5,727 nt of DNA, taken from the NCBI GenBank assembly GCA_026987255.1, contig JALSNA010000009.1, positions 1 through 5,727 on the forward strand, in the 5' to 3' direction. A program made the translations under genes and the position numbers. This DNA is from Hyphomicrobiales bacterium (GTDB lineage: Bacteria > Pseudomonadota > Alphaproteobacteria > Rhizobiales > Aestuariivirgaceae). Below are positions 1 through 5,727 of this stretch, piece after piece. How positions within the stretch are numbered: position 1 is the stretch's first letter; each line of letters opens with the position of its first letter. Under the pieces are notes generated by a model. It saw nothing but the letters and a program-made list of their open reading frames with translations. It made no database searches and was not told the origin of the DNA.

Positions 1-212
1 TGACCGGGTCCGTCTTCTCCGATTTCGGCACTGTTTTCGATGCGCCGGAAACCAGTCTTGGCGACAAGCCGAAGCTGCGCGCCTCGGTGGGCGCTGGCGT
101 GATCTGGAAATCGCCGTTCGGGCCCTTGCGGCTGGATGTGGCCTATGCGGTCAAGAAAGCCAGCTATGACAAGGACGAGCTGATCCAGTTCGGCGTCGGC
201 ACCAAGTTCTGA
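1..212 (+). CDS. bamA: BamA outer-membrane assembly factor, C-terminal end (partial)
   Basis: Only the last 69 codons are present (reading frame from base 3, stop TGA 210-212). The translation holds ASVGAGVIWKSPFGPLRLD, then AYAVKK, and ends GVGTKF. The 'G.G..W.SPFGPLR.D.A' block followed by a final strand ending in phenylalanine is the hallmark of the last strands of the BamA (Omp85/YaeT) 16-stranded beta-barrel. BamA is the core of the outer-membrane complex that folds and inserts beta-barrel proteins. The terminal Phe is the usual beta-signal of outer-membrane proteins. The POTRA domains and most of the barrel lie off the left edge. fabZ follows after 29 nt and is probably co-transcribed. 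TamA is a related Omp85 protein, but the SPFGPLRLD motif and the fabZ neighbour favour BamA. Confidence 0.9.
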   Translation, partial: TGSVFSDFGTVFDAPETSLGDKPKLRASVGAGVIWKSPFGPLRLDVAYAVKKASYDKDELIQFGVGTKF

Positions 213-241
213 AAAACCGGGCGGGTCCGCCGGGAGACATC

Positions 242-730
242 ATGAGCGAAAAGAAACTGGACAGCGCCGATCTGGCGCGGATCAAGGAAATCTTGCCGCA
301 CCGCGATCCCATGCTGCTCATCGACCGGGTGGAGGAGATGGATGGCGAATCCTCCGCCGTGGGCTACAAGCATGTGACCGGCGATGAGGTTTTTCTCAAG
401 GGTCATTTCCCCGGCAAGCCGGTGTTTCCCGGCATGCTGCTGCTGGAGGCCATGGCGCAGACGGCCGGCGTCATGGTGCTGGCCCACAAGGGCATCCGCG
501 CCGCTGATTCCCTGGTCTATTTCGTCTCCGTGGACAAGGCGCGCTTCCGCCGCCCCGTGGTGCCCGGCGAGACGGTGCGCTTCGATGTGAAAACCATCAA
601 GGGACGGCGCAATATCTACTGGTTCGATTGCACCGCCAGGGTGGGCGATGAAATCTGCGCCCAGGCGGTGGTTTCGGCCATGCTGGCGGAAGATCCGGAA
701 AAGATTGCGGCGCGCCAGCAGGGGGGCTGA
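242..730 (+). CDS. fabZ: 3-hydroxyacyl-[acyl-carrier-protein] dehydratase FabZ
   Basis: 162-residue single hot-dog-fold enzyme of cytosolic type II fatty-acid synthesis. It dehydrates (3R)-hydroxyacyl-ACP to trans-2-enoyl-ACP. The sequence shows the family landmarks: ILPHRDPMLLIDRV (17-30), GHFPGKPVFPGMLLLEAMAQ (54-73) and, further on, KARFRRPVVPGE. The predicted catalytic pair is His55 and Glu69, one position off the E. coli pair His54/Glu68, so length and register match the family. The lack of an inserted isomerase loop and the HFPG motif favour FabZ over FabA. The ATG at 242 has a GGGAG Shine-Dalgarno at 232-236, 5 nt upstream. The bamA-fabZ adjacency fits the envelope-biogenesis cluster, but lpxD is missing before it and lpxA after it. 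No strong terminator follows the stop. Confidence 0.96.
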   Translation: MSEKKLDSADLARIKEILPHRDPMLLIDRVEEMDGESSAVGYKHVTGDEVFLKGHFPGKPVFPGMLLLEAMAQTAGVMVLAHKGIRAADSLVYFVSVDKARFRRPVVPGETVRFDVKTIKGRRNIYWFDCTARVGDEICAQAVVSAMLAEDPEKIAARQQGG

Positions 731-789
731 GGTCATCCGGCCAGTTTGTCCACTTCGATGAGACAGGGCGGGAAAATCGCCCGGGCGCA

Positions 790-2164
<1,375 letters not shown>

Positions 2165-2166
2165 GC

Positions 2167-2182
2167 TTAACAGGGCGTTAAC
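2167..2182. promoter_or_regulatory. CtrA-type binding site, TTAA-N7-TTAAC
   Basis: TTAA at 2167-2170, seven bases, then TTAAC at 2178-2182, starting two bases after the eno stop codon. This is an exact match to the full consensus box of CtrA, the response regulator that controls cell-cycle and division genes in Caulobacter and other Alphaproteobacteria. Two TTAA tetramers at this spacing are rare by chance in DNA this GC-rich. The next gene downstream is the division gene ftsB, a plausible target. Binding is inferred, and the AT-rich 3' flank of eno alone could explain one of the half-sites. Confidence 0.5.
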
Positions 2183-2202
2183 CGGATTGCGGCAATTTGC
2201 TG

Positions 2203-2240
2203 GGGGCGGGGCCAGACGTGGCCGCGCCCCTTTCTTCATT
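2203..2240 (+). terminator. Rho-independent terminator after eno
   Basis: The left arm GGGGCGGGGCCA (2203-2214) and right arm TGGCCGCGCCCC (2219-2230) form a 12-bp GC-rich stem with a single G-G mismatch, closed by a GACG tetraloop. It is followed directly by TTTCTTCATT. The stem starts 39 nt after the eno stop and should end the eno transcript. It also lies only 28 nt before the ftsB start codon, so ftsB needs either readthrough or a promoter close to or overlapping this element. Confidence 0.75.
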
Positions 2241-2257
2241 GGTCAACCGGCTTTGCG

Positions 2258-2554
2258 ATGCACGGAAACAGGACAAAATTGCTGATCACGGTGGCCTGTC
2301 TGGGGGCCTATGCCTTCTTTGTCTGGCATGCGCAATTTGGCGCGCGCTCCTTTGCCTATCAGCGTTCGGTGCAGGAAAAACTCGCCCTGGCCAAGATCGA
2401 ACTGGATCAGATAACGGCGCGGCGCAAGGCCCTGCAGGCGCATGTGCGTCTGCTCAGGCCGGAGAGTCTGGATGCCGACATGCTGGATGAGCAGGCGCGC
2501 AGAATGCTGGGATTTGCGCGCCCGGATGAAGTGGTCAGCCTCTCCGGCAGGTGA
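2258..2554 (+). CDS. ftsB: Septum formation initiator, FtsB/DivIC family
   Basis: 98-residue single-pass inner-membrane protein of the divisome. FtsB forms a complex with FtsL and FtsQ and helps activate septal peptidoglycan synthesis. The sequence shows a short N-terminus (MHGNRTK) and one hydrophobic membrane segment at about residues 8-24 (LLITVACLGAYAFFVWH). A periplasmic helix with coiled-coil character follows (about 33-65, SVQEKLALAKIELDQI and onward), then a C-terminal part containing LDADMLDEQARRMLGF, typical of the family. Position between eno and pdhA is the standard alphaproteobacterial location. The ATG at 2258 is the only start that keeps the membrane segment with a short N-terminus. 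No clear Shine-Dalgarno is visible, so translation may be weak or the mRNA nearly leaderless. The low conservation of this family means the call rests on architecture and neighbours. Confidence 0.88.
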   Translation: MHGNRTKLLITVACLGAYAFFVWHAQFGARSFAYQRSVQEKLALAKIELDQITARRKALQAHVRLLRPESLDADMLDEQARRMLGFARPDEVVSLSGR

Positions 2555-2585
2555 AAAATCCGGAGCACCTTCAGGTGAATAAACC

Positions 2586-2620
2586 AAAATCCGGTTAATT
2601 TTTGAAAAATCCATATAAAA
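2586..2620 (+). promoter_or_regulatory. Promoter-like AT-rich core upstream of pdhA
   Basis: The 160-nt gap between ftsB and pdhA has an AT-rich core that stands out from the GC-rich surroundings. TATAAA at 2614-2619 resembles a -10 box but has no good -35 partner. TTGAAA at 2602-2607 resembles a -35 box, but the bases 17 nt downstream (CATCTA) are a poor -10. A 13-bp inverted repeat ATTTTTGAAAAAT (2598-2610) overlaps it, and AAAATCC occurs at 2555-2561, 2586-2592 and 2606-2612. A small imperfect hairpin with a TTTT loop (2673-2693) lies in the presumed leader. The start of the pdh operon is the obvious client; the exact promoter is uncertain. Confidence 0.35.
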
Positions 2621-2699
2621 CATGCATCTAAGCGTGTATCCTCATCGGGACTAAGTGATTGGCCGAATCTGCGGGCGCGCTTTTGCGGAGCCCCACTGA

Positions 2700-2706
2700 G
2701 CGAGGA
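2700..2706 (+). promoter_or_regulatory. Ribosome binding site that decides the pdhA start
   Basis: GCGAGGA lies 8 nt before the ATG at 2715, a normal Shine-Dalgarno spacing. An in-frame ATG at 2706 overlaps this purine run and would have no properly spaced site. The start at 2715, giving [11 protein letters not shown], is therefore preferred over the one three codons upstream (MRCMARK). Confidence 0.5.
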
Positions 2707-2714
2707 TGAGGTGC

Positions 2715-3782
2715 ATGGCGAGGAAAACGGCAAGCGCGGCGAAAAGGCCCGCGGCCCCACGCAAGGCTGCGCGCAAGAGCCGCAAGAGGGCGCCCGCGGT
2801 GGCGGACTTCACCAGGGATGAGGAGTTTGCCGCCCTGCGCACCATGTTGCTGGTGCGCCGTTTCGAGGAAAAGGCCGGGCAGCTCTATGGCATGGGGCAC
2901 ATCGGCGGCTTTTGCCATCTCTACATCGGCCAGGAGGCGGTGGTCACCGGCGTGTTCATGGCGCGCCGCGCCGATGACGAGGTCATTACCTCCTACCGCT
3001 GCCATGGCCATGCCATCGTTTCGGGGGCCGATCCGAAGGCGGTCATGGCGGAGCTCACCGGGCGCGCCGGGGGCATTTCCCATGGCAAGGGCGGCTCCAT
3101 GCACATTTTCAACACCGCCGGGCATTTCTGGGGCGGGCACGGGATCGTCGGGGCGCAAGTGCCCCTGGGCACCGGGCTTGCCTTTGCACGGCGTTATGGC
3201 GGATCGGATCAGGTGTCCTTGACCTTCTTCGGCGAGGGGGCGGCCAACCAGGGGCAGGTCTACGAGAGCTTCAACATGGCCTCCATCTGGAAGCTGCCGG
3301 TGGTCTATGTCATCGAGAACAACCGCTATGCCATGGGCACGGCGGTGACCCGCTCGGCGGCGCGGCCGGAGGAGCTTTACATGCGCGGGGCCGCCTTCGG
3401 CATTCCCGGCGAGCAGGTGGACGGCATGGACGTGCGCGCCGTCAAGGCGGCGGCGGAGCGGGCCATCGCCCATGCGCGGAGCGGCAAGGGGCCCTATATC
3501 CTGGAGATGCAGACCTATCGCTACCGGGGGCATTCGATGTCCGATCCGGCCAAATACCGCACCCGCGAGGAGGTGCAGAAAATGCGCCAGGAGCACGACC
3601 CCATCGAGCAGGTCAAGAGGCGGCTTCTCGACAAGGAGTGGGCGAGCGCGGAGGATCTCAAGGAGGTGGATGCGCAGGTGCGCAAGATCGTCACGGCGGC
3701 GGCCGAGTTCGCCACCAGCGCGCCCCAGCCGGCAGATGAAGAGCTGTGGACGGATGTTTATGCGCAAGCGGGGAGGGGATAA
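2715..3782 (+). CDS. pdhA: Pyruvate dehydrogenase E1 component, alpha subunit
   Basis: 355-residue thiamine-diphosphate (ThDP) subunit of the alpha2beta2 E1 enzyme. It decarboxylates pyruvate and, with PdhB, passes the acetyl group to lipoyl domains. Residues 1-25 are a very basic tail ([11 protein letters not shown], then many K/R/A/P), common in alphaproteobacterial PdhA. The E1 fold then starts with [20 protein letters not shown]. Further landmarks are [29 protein letters not shown], the ThDP/Mg motif from G173 to N203 (GEGAANQG ... [11 protein letters not shown]) and the loop [16 protein letters not shown] around His273-Ser274. That loop corresponds to the phosphorylated loop of mitochondrial E1 alpha. 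The ThDP motif reads GEG, not the usual GDG. Length is normal. It is first in the pdhABC operon, with pdhB starting 2 nt after the stop. A branched-chain or acetoin dehydrogenase E1 alpha is less likely given the adjacent lipoyl-PdhB, pdhC and eno. Confidence 0.96.
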   Translation: MARKTASAAKRPAAPRKAARKSRKRAPAVADFTRDEEFAALRTMLLVRRFEEKAGQLYGMGHIGGFCHLYIGQEAVVTGVFMARRADDEVITSYRCHGHAIVSGADPKAVMAELTGRAGGISHGKGGSMHIFNTAGHFWGGHGIVGAQVPLGTGLAFARRYGGSDQVSLTFFGEGAANQGQVYESFNMASIWKLPVVYVIENNRYAMGTAVTRSAARPEELYMRGAAFGIPGEQVDGMDVRAVKAAAERAIAHARSGKGPYILEMQTYRYRGHSMSDPAKYRTREEVQKMRQEHDPIEQVKRRLLDKEWASAEDLKEVDAQVRKIVTAAAEFATSAPQPADEELWTDVYAQAGRG

Positions 3783-3784
3783 GC

Positions 3785-5275
3785 ATGGCGACGACCATTC
3801 GCATGCCGGCGCTTTCGCCCACCATGGAGCATGGCAAGCTGGCCAGGTGGCTGGTGAAAGAGGGCGAAAGGGTCGCCCCCGGCGACGTGATCGCCGAGAT
3901 CGAGACCGACAAGGCCACCATGGAGGTGGAAAGCGACGATGGCGGCGTGGTGGCCAGGCTGCTGGTGGATGAAGGTGCCCAGAACGTGCCGGTGGGCGCG
4001 CCCATTGCGGTGATCGCCGAAGAGGGCGAGGCCCTCGACGAAGCAGCGCTGGAGGCGGCGCCGGCTCCGGCCGGGGCGCCGCGCGGCGCCGGTCAGGCGG
4101 ATGCGCCTGCGCCCGCCGCCCCACAGCCTGAGCCTGCGCCACAAGCCGCTGCGCCACAAGTGGCCGCGCCGCAGGTGGCGGTCTCGGCGGCGCCACAAGT
4201 GGCCGCGCCGGGGGATGGCGGGCCCGATCCTGCGCGCAATCTGTCGATCACGGCCCCGCCCATGACCGATCCGGTTTATGGCGATGATGTGACCTTCAAG
4301 GAGATGACTGTGCGCGAGGCATTGCGCGATGCCATGGCGGAGGAAATGCGGCGCGACGAGGCGGTGTTCCTCATGGGTGAGGAAGTGGCGCAATACCAGG
4401 GGGCCTACAAGGTCTCGCAAGGATTGCTGGAGGAGTTCGGCGAGCGCCGGGTGGTGGATACGCCGATCACCGAATACGGCTTTAGCGGGCTGGGCGTTGG
4501 CGCGGCCTTCGCCGGGCTGAAGCCGATCATCGAATTCATGACCTTCAATTTCGCCATGCAGGCCATTGACCACATCATCAATTCGGCGGCCAAGACGCTT
4601 TACATGTCCGGCGGGGCGCTGGCCGTGCCGGTGGTCTTCCGCGGCCCCAACGGAGCGGCGGCGAGGGTGGCGGCGCAGCATTCGCAGGATTATTCGGCCT
4701 GGTATGCGCATGTGCCGGGGCTGAAGGTCATCGCGCCCCATTCGGCGGCGGATGCCAAGGGACTGCTCAAGGCGGCCATCCGCGACCCCGGCCCGGTGGT
4801 CTTTCTGGAAAACGAGCTGCTCTACGGGCACAAGTTCCCGGTGCCGCAGGTGGAGGATCATGTCTTGCCCATCGGGAGGGCGCGCATCGCGCGGGTGGGG
4901 ACGGACGTGACCATCGCCGCCTATTCCATGGGCATGGAATATGCGCTCGCTGCGGCCGGCATGCTGGCGGAGGAAGGGATTTCCGCCGAGGTCATCGATC
5001 TGCGCTCGCTGCGGCCGCTGGATGTTCCGGCCATCGTCGAGAGCGTGAAGAAGACCAACCGTCTGGTGACGGTGGAGGAGGGCTGGCCGGTGTGCTCCAT
5101 CGGGGCGGAGATCGCCCGGCGGGTCATGCAGGAGGCTTTCGACTGGCTGGATGCGCCGGTGCTGACGGTGAACGGAAAGGACGTGCCCATGCCCTATGCC
5201 GCCAACCTGGAGAAACTGGCCCTGCCCACGGCGCAAGACGTGGTGGATGCGGCCCATTCGGTGCTTTACCGCTAA
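3785..5275 (+). CDS. pdhB: Pyruvate dehydrogenase E1 component, beta subunit with N-terminal lipoyl domain
   Basis: 496 residues in three parts. Residues 1-79 are a biotinyl/lipoyl domain with the lipoylated Lys43 in [11 protein letters not shown]. Residues 80-151 are a flexible Ala/Pro/Gln linker containing [14 protein letters not shown] repeats. Residues about 152-496 are the E1 beta transketolase fold, starting near [12 protein letters not shown]. Glu230 in [11 protein letters not shown] is the conserved glutamate that activates the ThDP cofactor, and [17 protein letters not shown] follows. The C-terminal domain includes [11 protein letters not shown]. The lipoyl-E1 beta fusion is characteristic of Alphaproteobacteria. 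The ATG at 3785 gives the canonical start [14 protein letters not shown] and has GGAGG at 3772-3776, 8 nt upstream and inside pdhA. An in-frame ATG at 3746 would add 13 residues overlapping pdhA and is rejected. Codons 7-49 are nearly identical in DNA to the start of pdhC. Confidence 0.96.
   Translation: MATTIRMPALSPTMEHGKLARWLVKEGERVAPGDVIAEIETDKATMEVESDDGGVVARLLVDEGAQNVPVGAPIAVIAEEGEALDEAALEAAPAPAGAPRGAGQADAPAPAAPQPEPAPQAAAPQVAAPQVAVSAAPQVAAPGDGGPDPARNLSITAPPMTDPVYGDDVTFKEMTVREALRDAMAEEMRRDEAVFLMGEEVAQYQGAYKVSQGLLEEFGERRVVDTPITEYGFSGLGVGAAFAGLKPIIEFMTFNFAMQAIDHIINSAAKTLYMSGGALAVPVVFRGPNGAAARVAAQHSQDYSAWYAHVPGLKVIAPHSAADAKGLLKAAIRDPGPVVFLENELLYGHKFPVPQVEDHVLPIGRARIARVGTDVTIAAYSMGMEYALAAAGMLAEEGISAEVIDLRSLRPLDVPAIVESVKKTNRLVTVEEGWPVCSIGAEIARRVMQEAFDWLDAPVLTVNGKDVPMPYAANLEKLALPTAQDVVDAAHSVLYR
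3802..3931 (+). repeat. Lipoyl-domain direct repeat, copy 1 (in pdhB)
   Basis: This 130-bp stretch matches 5306-5435 in pdhC at 126 of 130 positions by my hand alignment, with no gaps. The first 66 bases (3802-3867) are identical, and 3876-3915 is a second identical run of 40. The four differences are three synonymous third-position changes and one first-position change (Ala31 in PdhB, Thr31 in PdhC). The similarity drops abruptly at both ends. Confidence 0.9.
4151..4210 (+). repeat. Short in-frame repeat in the PdhB linker
   Basis: A 21-bp sequence coding for APQVAAP is perfectly repeated at 4151-4171 and 4190-4210, a 39-bp (13-codon) offset that keeps the frame. Its first ten bases, GCGCCACAAG, also occur at 4136-4145. 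The repeat builds the Ala/Pro/Gln linker between the lipoyl and E1 beta domains. Such linkers work as mobile swinging arms, and their length can change by slippage or unequal recombination without breaking the protein. Confidence 0.8.
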
Positions 5276-5288
5276 AGGAGGCGAACCC

Positions 5289-5727
5289 ATGGCCATATCC
5301 ATATTCATGCCGGCGCTTTCGCCCACCATGGAGCATGGCAAGCTGGCCAGGTGGCTGGTGAAAGAGGGCGAGAGGGTCACCCCCGGCGACGTGATCGCCG
5401 AGATCGAGACCGACAAGGCGACCATGGAGGTGGAGGCCACCGACGAGGGCATCATGGCGAAAATCCTGGTGCCGGAGGGAACCGGCGAGGTGGCGGTGGG
5501 CACGCCCATCGCGGTGCTGGCCGAAGAGGGCGAGGATGTCGGTTTGGTGGAGGTTCCCGCTGCCATGCAGGGCGCCGCGCCGGCGCAAGCGGACGGGCCT
5601 TCCGCGCAAGAGGGGGCGGCTGGCGGGGCGGCAAGGGAGACGGCCGGGGCAGGGCGGATGCCTGTGGCGGATAATGCGGCCCCGGCGGGCGGGCGGATTT
5701 TCGCCACTCCGCTGGCGCGGCGGCTGG
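5289..5727 (+). CDS. pdhC: Dihydrolipoamide acetyltransferase E2 of pyruvate dehydrogenase, N-terminal part (partial)
   Basis: 146 codons are present and the gene runs off the right edge. Residues 1-79 form a lipoyl domain ([14 protein letters not shown] ... [11 protein letters not shown], predicted lipoyl-Lys43). Residues about 80-135 are a Gly/Ala-rich linker. [11 protein letters not shown] at 136-146 is the start of the peripheral subunit-binding domain, which docks E1 or E3. The catalytic acetyltransferase core would follow outside the window. E2 is the structural core of the complex and transfers acetyl from lipoate to CoA. The start ATG at 5289 has a strong AAGGAGG at 5275-5281, 7 nt upstream and overlapping the last base of the pdhB stop codon, with a 13-nt gap between the genes. 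An E2 of another 2-oxo acid dehydrogenase is possible from this fragment alone, but the pdhAB context makes pyruvate dehydrogenase by far the best call. Confidence 0.94.
   Translation, partial: MAISIFMPALSPTMEHGKLARWLVKEGERVTPGDVIAEIETDKATMEVEATDEGIMAKILVPEGTGEVAVGTPIAVLAEEGEDVGLVEVPAAMQGAAPAQADGPSAQEGAAGGAARETAGAGRMPVADNAAPAGGRIFATPLARRL
5306..5435 (+). repeat. Lipoyl-domain direct repeat, copy 2 (in pdhC)
   Basis: Second copy of the tract at 3802-3931, offset by 1504 bp in the same orientation and the same codon phase. It covers codons 7-49 of pdhC plus the preceding base. Recombination between the two copies would delete most of pdhB and join its lipoyl start to pdhC. Confidence 0.9.

Noticed and set aside
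766..782. Hairpin GGGCG ... CGCCC after fabZ as a terminator.
   Set aside because: The stem is only 5 bp and no T-tract follows it, so it does not qualify as a Rho-independent terminator.
2595..2609. Second CtrA-like site upstream of pdhA (TTAA-N7-AAAA).
   Set aside because: Only one half-site matches, and it lies in a locally AT-rich stretch where such matches are easy by chance.
2673..2693. Imperfect hairpin with a TTTT loop in the pdhA leader as a riboswitch or attenuator.
   Set aside because: The stem is short with a bulge, has no alternative structure I can see and no T-tract after it. It does not match a riboswitch class I recognise.
3746..3784. ATG at 3746 as the pdhB start.
   Set aside because: It would overlap pdhA by 37 bases and add 13 unconserved residues. 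The ATG at 3785 has a strong GGAGG at the right spacing and begins the lipoyl domain as in the family.
2628..4196. Long minus-strand open frame opposite pdhA and the start of pdhB.
   Set aside because: Shadow of pdhA/pdhB codon bias. It is low-complexity Arg/Pro/Ala/His sequence with no family resemblance.
3758..5707. Long minus-strand open frame opposite pdhB and pdhC that shows internal repeats.
   Set aside because: The internal repeats are just the antisense of the duplicated lipoyl-domain DNA. There is no independent sign of coding.

Overview
The window is high-GC alphaproteobacterial chromosomal DNA. The evidence is the gene order eno - ftsB - pdhA - pdhB - pdhC, a PdhB (E1 beta) with its own N-terminal lipoyl domain, and a PdhA of the short E1 alpha type. 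All convincing genes are on the + strand, and the content is core metabolism and cell-envelope housekeeping. I found no mobile element, CRISPR array, RNA gene or defence system. I cannot name the genus.

Layout: bases 1-212 are the 3' end of bamA, the outer-membrane beta-barrel assembly protein. After 29 nt comes fabZ (242-730), the 3-hydroxyacyl-ACP dehydratase. The skp, lpxD and lpxA genes that usually surround fabZ in Proteobacteria are not here. The 132-nt gap 731-862 holds a good sigma-70-type promoter (790-818) for eno (863-2164, enolase). A strong hairpin plus T-rich tail (2203-2240) follows eno, so eno looks like its own transcription unit. Between the eno stop and that hairpin is an exact TTAA-N7-TTAAC element, the consensus binding site of the alphaproteobacterial cell-cycle regulator CtrA. 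It lies about 75 nt upstream of the division gene ftsB (2258-2554).

A 160-nt gap with an AT-rich promoter-like core (about 2586-2620) precedes the pyruvate dehydrogenase operon: pdhA (2715-3782), pdhB (3785-5275) and pdhC (5289 to beyond the right edge). The pdh genes are separated by 2 and 13 nt and have strong Shine-Dalgarno sequences. Enolase makes phosphoenolpyruvate, which becomes pyruvate. The PDH complex (E1 alpha, lipoylated E1 beta, lipoylated E2) oxidises pyruvate to acetyl-CoA, which feeds the TCA cycle and the fatty-acid synthesis that FabZ serves.

The most notable sequence-level observation is a near-identical 130-bp tract (126/130, with a 66-bp perfect run) shared by the lipoyl-domain starts of pdhB and pdhC. 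Its edges are sharp, which suggests recent intergenic gene conversion. Other points worth a second look are the CtrA-type box before ftsB, the bamA-fabZ-eno junction lacking lpx genes, and a GEG instead of GDG in the thiamine-diphosphate motif of PdhA. I did not find a wholly new biological system.
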